From Planctomycetota bacterium (lineage in GTDB: Bacteria; Planctomycetota; UBA1135; GCA-002686595): a DNA stretch of 53,536 nt. This document shows positions 18,684-27,360 of this stretch, in pieces. The translations under genes and the position numbers were made by a program. Positions within the stretch are counted from its first letter, which is position 1; every line of letters begins with the position of its first letter. Under the pieces are notes generated by a model. The model saw nothing but the letters and a program-made list of their open reading frames with translations. It had not been told where the DNA came from and did not search any database. The stretch covers positions 1-53,536 of the forward strand of contig JAJDEW010000136.1 of assembly GCA_029259595.1 (NCBI GenBank), given 5' to 3'.

Positions 18684-19221
18684 GGCCCACCGTAGGTGGG
18701 CCGTAGCCTCGGAGCCGAAGGCTCCGTGCTTGTGCCGTTTCGCGGCGCGAGCCGCGAAATCAGGCACAGGCGCACGACGGTGTGTGCGCCGCGTCCTGAG
18801 GACGATGCGGCTGGCGACTGACCTAGCGTTCGGCCTTCGGGTCGCGTCCCTCGCGGGCGTGACCGTTTCGCCTGGCGGAACCCCGTTCGGAGCGCGCAGC
18901 GATTGCGAGCGAAGCGAGCGAGTCCGTTGACGTCGCCCGAAGTCCGAAGTCCATCGAGGTGACGCTGGAGCTCCGCTGAACGCCTCGCTCGCTTCGCTCG
19001 CAATCGGCTCGCGCCATGAACGGGATTCCGCCAGGCGAAACGGTCACGCCCGCGAGGGAAGCAACCCGAGGGCCGAGCCGTCCGATGGGTGCGGGCCGGC
19101 TCTTCCTTAGGACGCGGCGCACACTCCGTCGTGCGCCTGTGCCTGATTTCGCGGCTACGCCGCGAAACGGCACAAGCACGGAGCCTTCGGCTCCAAGGCT
19201 ACGGCCCACCTACGGTGGGCC
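18684..19221. repeat. Palindromic repeat copy B, the most complete copy
   Basis: This is an inverted repeat with arms of about 250 bp around a short spacer. Left arm: H1 18684-18702 (GGCCCACC, GTA, GGTGGGCC), H2 18711-18725, H3 18732-18767 (GTGCC/GGCAC outside, TTTCGCGGC/GCCGCGAAA inside), H4 18769-18790 (GGCGCAC/GTGCGCC), then sequence ending in GCGAGCGAAGCGAGCGAG near 18922. Right arm, reversed: CTCGCTCGCTTCGCTCGC near 18983, H4 19116-19137, H3 19139-19173, H2 19180-19194, H1 19203-19221. It lies between two minus-strand genes with no protein gene of its own. Confidence 0.88.
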
Positions 19222-19227
19222 TGCGCA

Positions 19228-19305
19228 GACCTTCGCCACTGGCCTTCGCCACTGGCCTTCGCCACCGACCTTCGTCACCGACCTTCGTCACCGACCTTCG
19301 TCACC
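19228..19305 (+). repeat. 13-bp tandem repeat, six units
   Basis: Six units of GACCTTCGYCACY directly follow the right arm of repeat copy B. They run as three units with CGCCAC then three identical units with CGTCACC. The 13-bp period breaks reading frame, so it is not coding. It ends 54 bp before the stop of the HD-GYP gene. Confidence 0.85.
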
Positions 19306-19358
19306 GCGAGCCCTCGCCACGGACCTTCGCTCAGTGGCTGCGTCGAGGGCCTTTGCGC

Positions 19359-20855
19359 TCAGGCCGAGCGTTCGGACGTTGCGCGGAAGTCTTCCGGCAT
19401 GTCCGCTTTCAGGGCGCGGATCTCGTCGGCGCGGCGTTCGTTCTGGAGGAACGCGTCGACGACGCGGGAGTCGAACTGGGCTCCGCGTTGTTCGCGGATG
19501 TACGCCACGGAGTCTTCGTGGGTCCAGGGTTCCTTGTAGGGGCGGCGTGTCGTCAGGGCGTCGTAGACATCGGCCAAGGCGACGATGCGGGCGGCGAGCG
19601 GGATCTCCTCGCCCTGGATGCCGCGCGGGTAGCCGGCTCCGTCCCAGCGTTCGTGGTGGCACCAGCTGATCTCGTAGGCCATCCGCAAGAAGCCGAGTTC
19701 GCCGGCGGACTCCAAGACGTTGCGCAGGGTCTCGGCGCCGATCGTCGTGTGGGCCTTCATCGTCCCCCACTCCACCTCCGTCAGCTTGGCCGGCTTCAGC
19801 AGGATCGCGTCCGGGATACCGACCTTCCCGATGTCGTGCAGGGGCGCGGCGAGTGCGATGTCCTCGATCCAGGCGTCCGTGATGGTCTCGACCTCGTGGC
19901 CGTTCTCGCGCATGCCGATCGCGATGAGGCGGCAGTAGTCGCTGACGCGCTCGAGGTGGCGGGCGGTCTCGTCGTCGCGTTCCTCGGCCAGCCGCGCTAG
20001 CGCGTAGATGGTCGCATGCTGGGCGCGCTCGCGCTCGCGGCGCAGGACCTGGCTGTTGGCGGCCACGCCGGCGAGGCTCGCGAGGGCGTTCAGGATCTCA
20101 CGGTCGCCTTCCGAGAGCACTGTTCCGCGGTTGTCGAAAGTGTCGACCTTCAGGCAGCCGATCGTGCCTTCGAGACCGCTCAGCGCCAGATCGACGACGT
20201 GGTCGGAGATCTCGCCGTGGTTTTCCTCGACCGTGCGCCGGAACATCTCGTCCTCGAAGGAGATGGTGAGCCCGCGTCCCGGAAAGAGCCCCGCGCAGGT
20301 CTCCGCCGTCGTCTTCGCGACCGCGTCGAGGGTGTGGGCGTTCTTCAGCTCGAACGAGAACTCGTGGATCCGGCGGATGCGCGCCAGCTGGTCGTCGAGC
20401 CGACGCTCGAGCGTGCTGTTCATGTCCAGAAGGGACTCGCGTGAGAACTGCAGTTGTTCGGTCAAGAGGCGTTCGGCCGCGATCTTCTCGTAGCGTGTGA
20501 CGCCGTCCTGAATCGCCTCGACCACCGCCTTGGCTTCAGCCGGCTTCGTGAGAAAGCGGAAGACGGCTCCTTCGTGCAGTGCCTGGATCGCCGCCGCGTA
20601 GTCGGCCCGACCCGTGAGCATGATGCGCGTCGTGTCCGGCCACCGGCGCTGCATCACGAGCAGGAACTCGATCCCGCTCATGCCCGGCATGTCGTTGTCC
20701 GTCAGGACGAGAGCGAATGGTCCGCAGCGCTGACTCACGTCCAACGCCTCCTTCCCGCTCTCGGCACGATGAATCTCGAAGGAGTCCGACAGGATCTCCT
20801 CGATCGCGTCCAAGACCTCGGGCACGTCGTCGACGATGAGTACTCTGCGATTCAC
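19359..20855 (-). CDS. Response regulator with GAF and HD-GYP domains
   Basis: From GTG 20855 the protein has 498 residues. The receiver domain (4-120) has the acidic pair D9-D10, phospho-acceptor D53 (LTDNDMPGMSG) and the switch Lys in FLTKPAEAK. A coiled linker and GAF-like domain occupy about 140-300. A complete HD-GYP domain follows (LHDIGKVGIPDAIL, then HHERWDGAGYPRG and VALADVYDALTTRRPYK). HD-GYP proteins of this RpfG type hydrolyse cyclic di-GMP. The input kinase is not in the window. An open frame extends upstream to 21197 but has no domain. Confidence 0.9.
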   Translation of the reverse strand: MNRRVLIVDDVPEVLDAIEEILSDSFEIHRAESGKEALDVSQRCGPFALVLTDNDMPGMSGIEFLLVMQRRWPDTTRIMLTGRADYAAAIQALHEGAVFRFLTKPAEAKAVVEAIQDGVTRYEKIAAERLLTEQLQFSRESLLDMNSTLERRLDDQLARIRRIHEFSFELKNAHTLDAVAKTTAETCAGLFPGRGLTISFEDEMFRRTVEENHGEISDHVVDLALSGLEGTIGCLKVDTFDNRGTVLSEGDREILNALASLAGVAANSQVLRRERERAQHATIYALARLAEERDDETARHLERVSDYCRLIAIGMRENGHEVETITDAWIEDIALAAPLHDIGKVGIPDAILLKPAKLTEVEWGTMKAHTTIGAETLRNVLESAGELGFLRMAYEISWCHHERWDGAGYPRGIQGEEIPLAARIVALADVYDALTTRRPYKEPWTHEDSVAYIREQRGAQFDSRVVDAFLQNERRADEIRALKADMPEDFRATSERSA

Positions 20856-21069
20856 GATGGGTGCGGGAGGGGGTAGAGGTGAACCGGAATCCCATTTGGA
20901 GTCCGATTCGCACTGTCGACCGGACCTGCCGGGTCCTTGAGAGAGTTCTGGCCCGGGCTCGGGAGTTCTCGGGAGCGGCTCACGGTGGGAACCGAAGCGC
21001 CCGTAGGGACGCCCATCGCAAGGAGGTCGCAACGGAAGGTTCGTCGCGGCCGGAGGGCTCGAACGCCCG

Positions 21070-22434
21070 TCAGTTGCGGAAGCCCTGAAGCGGCGGCGGA
21101 ATCCGCCCGCCCCGCGCGTGCAGAGCACGGCAACCGAAGCGACCGGGGTCCTGGATGATGGCCGTGCCCAAGAGACCGCCCCATTCGACCAGTTCACCGG
21201 GGCCCTTGCCCGGCACAGGGATGATCCGAACGGCGGTCGTCTTCAGGTTGACCATGCCGATCGCCATCTCGTCGGCGATGATCCCGGTCAGGGTCGAGCG
21301 CGGAGTGTCGCCCGGCACGGCGACCATGTCGAGACCGACGCTGCACACAGCCGTCATCGCTTCGAGCTTGTCGAGCGAGAGCGCGCCGTCCAGCACGGCC
21401 TGGATCATGCCGCGGTCTTCGGACACCGGAATGAAGGCGCCGGACAGCCCTCCGACGCTCGAGCTCGCCATCACGCCACCCTTCTTCACCGCATCGGTCA
21501 AGAGCGCGAGGGCCGCCGTCGTGCCGGGTCCGCCGACTCGATCGACGCCGATCAGCTCGAGAATGTCGGCGACGGAGTCCCCCACGGCCGGCGTCGGCGC
21601 AAGACTGACGTCGACGATGCCGAAGCTGGTACCGAGCCGGCGCGCCGCTTCGCGGCCGACCAGCTCGCCCATGCGCGTGATCTTGAAGGCCGTGCGCTTG
21701 ATGGTCTCGGCCACCGCCAGGAGATCGGCATCCGGTTCGAGCCGCGCGAGGGCCGAGCGCACCACGCCAGGCCCGGAAACCCCGATGCTGAGCACGGTCT
21801 CCGGCTCCCCCACTCCGATGTGTGCTCCGGCGACGAAGGGATTGTCCTGCACCGGATTGCAGAAGCACACGAGCTTCGCGCAGCCGAGCGCGCCGCGGTC
21901 GGCCGTCCGCCGGGCGGTCTCGAGCACGACGTCGGCAAAGTGGCTCACCGCGTCGATGTTGATGCCCGTACGCGTGCTGGCCAACGCGATCGAGCTGCAG
22001 ACGCGCTCGGTCTGCGCCAACGCCTCGGGAATCGAATCGAAGACGGCCCGATCCGCGTACGTGTAGCCCTTGTCGACGTAGGCGCTGAAGCCACCGATGA
22101 AGTCGACACCGACCTCCGCGGCCGCCGCATCGAGGGCGCGCGCGAGCGGAACCAGGTCCTCGGCGCCACTCGCCGCGGCGATCCACGAGATCGGGGTCAC
22201 GGCGATGCGTTTGTTCACGATCGGAATGCCGTAGTCCTCGTGGATCGTGTCGACGATGTCGACCAGGCCGGCGGCGTGATGGACGACCTTCGTGTAGACC
22301 TTTTCGCAGGTGCTCTCGAGGTCGGGGTCGGCGCAGTCGAACAGGCTGATGCCGAGCGTGGTCGTCCGAATGTCGAGCGTTTCCAGCTCGACCATCCGGA
22401 TCGTTTCGAGGATTTCGCGATCGGTGAAGGTCAC
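21070..22434 (-). CDS. UPF0210/DUF711 family protein
   Basis: This 454-residue protein starts at GTG 22434. It matches the UPF0210 (DUF711) family over its full length ([58 protein letters not shown]-like loops, [18 protein letters not shown]). The family is often called PFL-like because its fold resembles glycyl-radical enzymes, but no glycyl-radical motif is present at the C-terminus. Function is unknown. In many bacteria it sits next to a UPF0237 ACT-domain protein, as here (7 nt away). It is the last gene of the BMC operon. Confidence 0.88.
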   Translation of the reverse strand: MTFTDREILETIRMVELETLDIRTTTLGISLFDCADPDLESTCEKVYTKVVHHAAGLVDIVDTIHEDYGIPIVNKRIAVTPISWIAAASGAEDLVPLARALDAAAAEVGVDFIGGFSAYVDKGYTYADRAVFDSIPEALAQTERVCSSIALASTRTGINIDAVSHFADVVLETARRTADRGALGCAKLVCFCNPVQDNPFVAGAHIGVGEPETVLSIGVSGPGVVRSALARLEPDADLLAVAETIKRTAFKITRMGELVGREAARRLGTSFGIVDVSLAPTPAVGDSVADILELIGVDRVGGPGTTAALALLTDAVKKGGVMASSSVGGLSGAFIPVSEDRGMIQAVLDGALSLDKLEAMTAVCSVGLDMVAVPGDTPRSTLTGIIADEMAIGMVNLKTTAVRIIPVPGKGPGELVEWGGLLGTAIIQDPGRFGCRALHARGGRIPPPLQGFRN

Positions 22435-22441
22435 GGCAGGC

Positions 22442-22948
22442 TCAAACGCGATGCATGAAACGGAAGACGCGCTCGTTCATCACGCGCACCGCGAAGTCTT
22501 CGGGGTTCCCGAGACACTCGAGCCCGGTCTTGAGCTCGTGAAACGAACCACCCTCGGGCAGCTCGACTGTCAGGATCATGTGGAAGTAGCCTTCGACGAC
22601 CTTCTGCGACACGTCGTGGACGTTGCCCTTCATCGCGGCGATCGTCGCCGTGATCTCCGCCAGGACGCCCGCGCGGTTCTTGCCGACCGCGGTCACGATC
22701 GCGGACGAGGCGAGCGAGGGATTGTCCTCGGGCTCGGGCAAGTGCGGGAGCGAGCGCAGAGCGCGCTCGGCGTCGGGACCTCGATCGGGCGGGCCCGGTT
22801 GCCACTCACCGCTCTCGGTGCGCACCGAGATGCCACGCTCGCGTGCGGCATCGAGCGCCTGCGGCGTCACCACCGTCGTCGGCTCGACGATGATCTCGGC
22901 GCCCTCGCTGCGGCGGACGTCTTCGGCGGTCAGGAAGCGTCGGGACAT
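22442..22948 (-). CDS. ACT-domain protein with EutQ/EutT-N-like leader domain
   Basis: From ATG 22948 the protein has 168 residues. Residues 1-45 ([11 protein letters not shown], then [22 protein letters not shown]) match the short N-terminal segment seen in ethanolamine BMC proteins EutQ and EutT. Residues 75-168 are an ACT domain of the UPF0237 type ([21 protein letters not shown], then [19 protein letters not shown]), the usual partner of UPF0210. This fusion ties the ACT/UPF0210 pair to microcompartment biology. ACT domains bind small ligands such as amino acids; the ligand here is unknown. It starts 1 nt after the preceding gene. Confidence 0.85.
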   Translation of the reverse strand: MSRRFLTAEDVRRSEGAEIIVEPTTVVTPQALDAARERGISVRTESGEWQPGPPDRGPDAERALRSLPHLPEPEDNPSLASSAIVTAVGKNRAGVLAEITATIAAMKGNVHDVSQKVVEGYFHMILTVELPEGGSFHELKTGLECLGNPEDFAVRVMNERVFRFMHRV

Positions 22949-22949
22949 G

Positions 22950-23261
22950 TCAACTCGTTCCGTGTTGCGGGAAGCGCTCGGGGACGCCGTTGCGCAGGCG
23001 GTAGACCTCGGCTCGCCCGGCCACGACACGGACGACGTAGGAGCCGTCCTGCTCGAGCATGCGGCGCCAGAGGTCGGGAGAGTCCTGCGGGGACGATGGT
23101 CGACCGGGCGCGCGCGGTTCGGTCCGGCGTTGGATGCGCACACCGCGCACGAAGGCGAGGTCCAAGGCCGACGGCGTGGCCAGATCGCCCTTCTCGAGCA
23201 CGAGCTCGGAGCCCGCGGCCAGCGCGCGCACGTCGTCCTCGGTGTAGAGCCGTCCGGCCAT
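22950..23261 (-). CDS. Small EutQ/EutT-N-like BMC accessory protein
   Basis: A 103-residue protein whose first 45 residues (GRLYTEDDVRALAAGSELV, then GDLATPSALDLAFVRGVRI) repeat the pattern of the leader of the next gene and of EutQ/EutT: TExDVR, about 15 residues, TPxAxDLA, RGVxI. A basic, proline-containing linker follows, then a short region of possible strands (YVVRVVAGRAEVYRL). Function is unknown; it may be a scaffold or targeting domain inside the shell. It lies between shell and ACT genes with 6-nt and 1-nt gaps. Confidence 0.75.
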   Translation of the reverse strand: MAGRLYTEDDVRALAAGSELVLEKGDLATPSALDLAFVRGVRIQRRTEPRAPGRPSSPQDSPDLWRRMLEQDGSYVVRVVAGRAEVYRLRNGVPERFPQHGTS

Positions 23262-23267
23262 CGTCGG

Positions 23268-23864
23268 TCACAGGTGGCGCGAGAGTTCGGGGTGCGGCCG
23301 CGGAATGACGACCTGGCGGGCGAGGGCGTTCTTCTCCTCGGCGAGGCGTGCCGCAGCGACGACGGCCGAGCGCACGTCGCTCTCGATGCCCGTCACGGCG
23401 AAGAAGCTCTTGCCGCCGAGCCCGTTGGCGATCCGCAGGTCGAAGAGGTCGACCGTCGCGGTCTTCAACGCGAGATCTGCGGCGAGAACGGAGGCGGCGA
23501 CCGTCTTCGTCTCGACCACGCCGATCGCGTCCAGCTCGCCGTTGATGTGTCCGCCGCGACGCCGCAGCGCGACCTCGACCTGCTCGTGGATCTGCGGGAT
23601 GTAGACCTGATCCAGCAGGTCGTCGCAGGCGACATCCGCTCCGCGTCGCAGGCCCGACTCGACGTCCTTCACCGAACCGGTGAAGAGCAGCACGTACTTG
23701 CCGGGTTGCACGGGCGAGGAAAACAGCATGTCGACGTGAGCTTCCCAGAGGATCGCGTCCGCGGCCTCGATGCCGCGCGCGATCGAGCCCAGCTCGAGCA
23801 AGCCGATACACGGACCCAGCGCACCGTCCTCGGCCAGCTCCGGATTGAAATCGTTGCGGTTCAT
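23268..23864 (-). CDS. Tandem BMC-domain shell protein, PduT-like (BMC-T)
   Basis: The protein has 198 residues with two BMC domains in series: IGLLELGSIARGIEAADAIL (about 18) and IGVVETKTVAASVLAADLAL (about 113), ending in VIPRPHPEL. Order and spacing match PduT, a pseudohexameric trimer in the shell facet. PduT binds a [4Fe-4S] cluster through a pore Cys in ICPGKF. The aligned segment here is VQPGKY, so that ligand is absent and the pore chemistry differs. The ATG overlaps the upstream BMC-P stop by 4 bp. Confidence 0.9.
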   Translation of the reverse strand: MNRNDFNPELAEDGALGPCIGLLELGSIARGIEAADAILWEAHVDMLFSSPVQPGKYVLLFTGSVKDVESGLRRGADVACDDLLDQVYIPQIHEQVEVALRRRGGHINGELDAIGVVETKTVAASVLAADLALKTATVDLFDLRIANGLGGKSFFAVTGIESDVRSAVVAAARLAEEKNALARQVVIPRPHPELSRHL

Positions 23865-24175
23865 CAGGCTCTCTCCTTGTCGTCGGCCACCGTCTGACCG
23901 ACGCGTTCTCCATCGAGGTCCATCCCGTCGACGATGCCCACGATCGCCGTCTGGAAACCGATGTCGTGTCCGCGGCCGATCGCGTGTCGCGCGGCGCGGC
24001 CGAAAACGACGAGCACGCGCTCGCCGAGGTCGGCACCGATCGGATCGACGACGACCATCGTCTCCGCCGTCTGAGCACCACGCACGTAGGGCTGGACGAC
24101 GAGGAAGCGCAGCCCCTCGAGCGAGGCCTCCTTCTTCGTGGACCACACTTGTCCGACGACGGTCGCGACCAGCAT
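23864..24175 (-). CDS. BMC vertex protein (BMC-P, EutN/CcmL family), copy 1
   Basis: This 103-residue pentamer-forming protein caps the vertices of the polyhedral shell. Family pattern: LVATVVGQVWSTKKEASLEG, then MVVVDPIGADLGERVLVVFGRAAR and IVGIVDG. It overlaps both neighbours by 4 bp. The acidic and basic C-terminal extension after the last strand is longer than in copy 2, so the two pentamers may recruit different cargo. Confidence 0.93.
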   Translation of the reverse strand: MLVATVVGQVWSTKKEASLEGLRFLVVQPYVRGAQTAETMVVVDPIGADLGERVLVVFGRAARHAIGRGHDIGFQTAIVGIVDGMDLDGERVGQTVADDKERA

Positions 24176-24474
24176 CAGCTCGCCTCCTCCGGGAACGCCG
24201 CGGGATGGACGCCGTCGACGATGCCGACGATGGCGGCCTCGAAGGCGAAGTCGCCGTCTCCGCCGCAGGCGACCCGGGCTGCCTTGCCGAAGGCGACGAT
24301 GACCCGCTCGCCGACGTCCGCGCCCAGGGGGTCGGCGGCGACGACCGGCGTCACCTTCTTGGCCGGCGGAGCGTCGCGCTGGTCGATGGCCTCGACGACG
24401 AGCAGGCGCTTGCCCTCGAGATCCCCGACCTTGCGCGTGGACCAGACCTCGCCGATGACCTTGCCGAGGAACAT
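24175..24474 (-). CDS. BMC vertex protein (BMC-P, EutN/CcmL family), copy 2
   Basis: The protein has 99 residues and the same fold as the next gene: FLGKVIGEVWSTRKVGDLEGK, then VVAADPLGADVGERVIVAFGKAAR and IVGIVDGV. It carries a six-residue insertion (DAPPAKK) in the variable loop. It is co-translated with copy 1 and the BMC-T gene through ATGA overlaps. Confidence 0.93.
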   Translation of the reverse strand: MFLGKVIGEVWSTRKVGDLEGKRLLVVEAIDQRDAPPAKKVTPVVAADPLGADVGERVIVAFGKAARVACGGDGDFAFEAAIVGIVDGVHPAAFPEEAS

Positions 24475-25121
24475 CAGTCGACTCCTTGGTGTGCGCGGCC
24501 GACGACGCCCGCGAGAGCGCGATGCACCGCTTCCGTGGCGGCGTCGATGGCCGCGTCCGTTCCGGCCAACCGCAGGCGCCCGACGGCCCCGTTGTTGCCG
24601 AGTCCGACGAGGCGCACCGAGGCGGCCTTTTCGGCCTCGTTGGCCGCCAGGAGGACCCAGATGGCGGGGCTCACCTCGAGCGTGTAGAGCGTGTCGCGCC
24701 CGAGCACGAGCATGCCCGCGCGCGTGCGGTTGATCAGCATCGCCTGGTGGTCGTCGATCTGGCGAATGGTCTCGTCGGTCAGGACGTGCGGCGCGAGCCC
24801 GTCCGTCGCGGCCACCTCGGCTGCGCGGAGCATGCGCTCGCCCGCGTCGCGGACCTGCCCCTGATCGGGTCCATGCACCTCGAGCGTGCCGTAGGAGCGC
24901 TCGGTGATCAGTGCACCGGGCTTCACGTCGCAAGCCTTCAGCGCCACGTCCATGAGGCGGTTCACCACGATGCCCGGCCGTACCTCCAGCCAAAACGCGC
25001 TCTCCCCCGATACGGGAAAGTAGCCCTCCGAATTGGCGGCGACGGTGGCCGCGAACTGTGGCTGCATCTCGTCGATGACGAGCGCACCCCGCAGCTCGAG
25101 TGGATAGGTGGCGAGGCCCAT
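24474..25121 (-). CDS. Divergent tandem BMC-domain shell protein
   Basis: The protein has 215 residues. The second half is a recognisable BMC domain (IWVLLAANEAEKAASVRLVG, then GRLRLAGTDAAIDAATEAVHRAL). The first half (VNRLMDVALKACDVKPGALI, then GTLEVHGPDQGQVRDAGERML) follows the same pattern with elements shifted, as in circularly permuted BMC-T proteins. It is probably a trimeric facet tile with a larger or gated pore. It lacks the classic ETKG-type start of ordinary BMC domains, so assignment as permuted BMC-T is likely but not certain. Confidence 0.75.
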   Translation of the reverse strand: MGLATYPLELRGALVIDEMQPQFAATVAANSEGYFPVSGESAFWLEVRPGIVVNRLMDVALKACDVKPGALITERSYGTLEVHGPDQGQVRDAGERMLRAAEVAATDGLAPHVLTDETIRQIDDHQAMLINRTRAGMLVLGRDTLYTLEVSPAIWVLLAANEAEKAASVRLVGLGNNGAVGRLRLAGTDAAIDAATEAVHRALAGVVGRAHQGVD

Positions 25122-25132
25122 GGACGATCGGT

Positions 25133-25429
25133 TCAGGCGGGCAGGTCGGGCAGGAAGCCTTCCAGATCCACCGCCGGGCGCGGGATGACGTGCACGGCGA
25201 CCAGCTCGCCGACGCGTCGCGCCGCGGCCGCTCCGGCATCGGTGGCGGCCTTCACCGCTCCGACCTCGCCACGCACCATCACGGTCACGAGGCCGCCGCC
25301 GGAGATCTCCTTGCCGAGCAGCGTCACCTTGGCGGCCTTGCACATCGCATCGGCGGCTTCGACCGCGCCGACGATGCCCTTGGTTTCGATCAAGCCCAGC
25401 GCGATCAGAGAATCGTCGATTTCGGCCAT
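25133..25429 (-). CDS. BMC-H hexameric shell protein, copy 2
   Basis: A 98-residue single BMC domain ([25 protein letters not shown], then [25 protein letters not shown] and VHVIPRP). It is very close to PduA. The pore loop preceding LVTV reads SGGG, close to the GSG of PduA, giving a small polar pore. It is separated from the aldehyde dehydrogenase by 40 nt. Confidence 0.96.
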   Translation of the reverse strand: MAEIDDSLIALGLIETKGIVGAVEAADAMCKAAKVTLLGKEISGGGLVTVMVRGEVGAVKAATDAGAAAARRVGELVAVHVIPRPAVDLEGFLPDLPA

Positions 25430-25469
25430 GTCGTCTTTCCGTCGGAGTCAGGGGTTCGCGAGCCGGGCC

Positions 25470-27338
25470 TCAGGCAGTGCAGGCGCCGGTCTTCACGTCG
25501 TTGTGGGGACAGCCCTTGCACGGGCCGAGCGGACATCCGCTGCCCGCGTGGGCCAGGATGCCTTGGATCTCTTGGGGCGTGAGCGACATGCCGACGTAGG
25601 GTCCGGTCGCGCGCACGCTCGAGCTCGCGCCCGCCTGGCCCCCCGAAGGCTGCGCAGCGGCACGGGGCGGCTCGGCTCGCGGAGCGGGTCGCAGCGTCTC
25701 GCGCGGCGCAGCGCTCTTCGACCCGGAAGCGGAGCTCCCGGTGAAGCGCGGTGCGCGCGCGGAAGGCGCCTGCGCGGAAGGTGGATTGCCGGACCAGCTC
25801 TGGAGCGGCGCAGCCGGCGCGGAGGCCGTGGGCATGCTCGCGACGGCCGGCAAGTTCGCGGGAGACGGCGTCGGCGCCGCGGTGTGTCCGCGCAGGCCCG
25901 GATCGCCGGAGAGCCCCGAACCGCGCGGTGCCGCATCGCCGGTGAAGCCCGCCGCGCGCGCGTGGTTCGCGACGTAGATCGCCTCCCAGTCGCGCTTGGG
26001 AAAGCCCACGCGCTTCACGTTGACGAGGTGGCGCGCGGTGATGTTGTCGGACGTGATGTTGCCGGCCTGCGGACCGCAGCCGAGGCTCATCGAGGGATCG
26101 AGGTTCGTGGAATAGCCCACGGCGCCCTCGGATGTCGGTCCGTTGACGACGATGCGGTTGGCCGGCTTCTCGAGGAACCAGGCGTCGAGCACGTGCTCGT
26201 CCCGCGCCCAGAGTCCGATCGTGTGGCCCAGCCCGTCGGCGTGTAGCGTCGCGAGCGAGACCTCGCAACCCTCCTCCCAGCCATCGACGAGGTGGACGGA
26301 GAGCACCGGGCAGAGGATCTCGATCGCGAGCGGCCATTCGCGTCCGACGCCGCCCTGGTAGGCCAGGAGGATCGTCGTCGAGCGCGGTACGTGGAAGCCC
26401 GCCCGCTCCGCGACGCGCACCGGATCGAGGCCGACCACGTCGGGATTCATGTGACCGCGCACGTTGCAATGGGCGGCGAGCTTGGCGGTCTCCTCTTCGT
26501 TGCAGACGTGCGCACCGCGCTTCTGCAGCTCGCCCAGGAGGCGTTCGGCGATCGGTCGGTCCACGACCAAGGCCTGTTCGGAGCAGCACAACGTGCCGTT
26601 GTCGAAGCTCTGGCTCGCCGTGATCCAGCGCGCCGCGGATTCGACGTCGGCGGAACGGTCGATGTAGCACGGCACGTTGCCCGGCCCGACGCCGTACGCC
26701 GGCTTGCCCGAGCTGTAGGCCGCGTGCACGAGTCCCGAACCGCCCGTCGCGAGGATCATCGCGACGTCCTTGTGCTTCATCAAAGCGCCCGTCGACTCGA
26801 TCGTCGGGCTCTCGAGCGACTGAACCAGGTCCGGCGGCCCGCCGGCGCGCTCGATCGCCGTACGCATCACTTCGACCGTCTGCGCGATGCAGCGCTTCGA
26901 GCGCGGATGCGGCGAGAGCACGGCCGCGTTGCGCCCCTTGATCGAGACCAGCGCGTTGTGCAGCGCCGTCGAGGTCGGGTTGGTCGTCGGCACGATGCAT
27001 GCGATGACGCCGGCCGGCGTCGCCACCTCGATCACGCCGCGCGCTTCGTCGCGCGAGACGATGCCGACCGTCTTCTCGTCCCGGATCGAGGCCCAGACCC
27101 CCTCCGTTCCGAAGAGGTTCTTGAGCACCTTGTAGTGGACGCGGCCGATGCCGGTCTCCTCGACCGCCGCCCTGGCGAGCTCGTGGGCCGCGCGCGCACC
27201 GGCGGCGACGACGGCCTCGCACAGCGCGTCGACCTGCGCCTGGTTCCAGCGCGCGACGAGCGCCTGGGCGCCCTTCGCGCGCGCCACGCAGTCGCGTACG
27301 TCCTGCAACGCACGCAGATCGGGATCGAGTCCTCGCAC
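25470..27338 (-). CDS. CoA-acylating aldehyde dehydrogenase with Cys-rich C-terminal extension
   Basis: The protein has 622 residues (GTG start). Residues 10-455 are an acylating aldehyde dehydrogenase of the AdhE/SauS/PduP group that would oxidise an aldehyde to acyl-CoA with NAD. It has PTTNPTSTALHNALVSIKGRN and the catalytic C251 in SFDNGTLCCSEQ. After the enzyme comes a 120-residue Pro/Ala/Ser-rich linker. A terminal module follows with a short helix (SLTPQEIQGILAHAG) and four Cys spaced C-x4-C-x2-C-x9-C. The helix resembles encapsulation peptides that bring enzymes into BMCs; the Cys group could hold zinc or an Fe-S cluster. It is the only recognisable core enzyme in the operon. Confidence 0.92.
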   Translation of the reverse strand: MRGLDPDLRALQDVRDCVARAKGAQALVARWNQAQVDALCEAVVAAGARAAHELARAAVEETGIGRVHYKVLKNLFGTEGVWASIRDEKTVGIVSRDEARGVIEVATPAGVIACIVPTTNPTSTALHNALVSIKGRNAAVLSPHPRSKRCIAQTVEVMRTAIERAGGPPDLVQSLESPTIESTGALMKHKDVAMILATGGSGLVHAAYSSGKPAYGVGPGNVPCYIDRSADVESAARWITASQSFDNGTLCCSEQALVVDRPIAERLLGELQKRGAHVCNEEETAKLAAHCNVRGHMNPDVVGLDPVRVAERAGFHVPRSTTILLAYQGGVGREWPLAIEILCPVLSVHLVDGWEEGCEVSLATLHADGLGHTIGLWARDEHVLDAWFLEKPANRIVVNGPTSEGAVGYSTNLDPSMSLGCGPQAGNITSDNITARHLVNVKRVGFPKRDWEAIYVANHARAAGFTGDAAPRGSGLSGDPGLRGHTAAPTPSPANLPAVASMPTASAPAAPLQSWSGNPPSAQAPSARAPRFTGSSASGSKSAAPRETLRPAPRAEPPRAAAQPSGGQAGASSSVRATGPYVGMSLTPQEIQGILAHAGSGCPLGPCKGCPHNDVKTGACTA

Positions 27339-27360
27339 CGGACGAGCGGAGGCTCAGGCC

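Noticed and set aside
19228..19305. Iteron-type origin of replication
   Set aside because: The 13-bp units are GC-rich and adjoin repeat copy B; no DnaA-like boxes, AT-rich region or replication gene is near.
21070..22434. Glycyl-radical signature enzyme for the microcompartment
   Set aside because: UPF0210 has a PFL-like fold, but no RVxGY-type glycyl-radical motif is at its C-terminus and no activase gene is in the operon.
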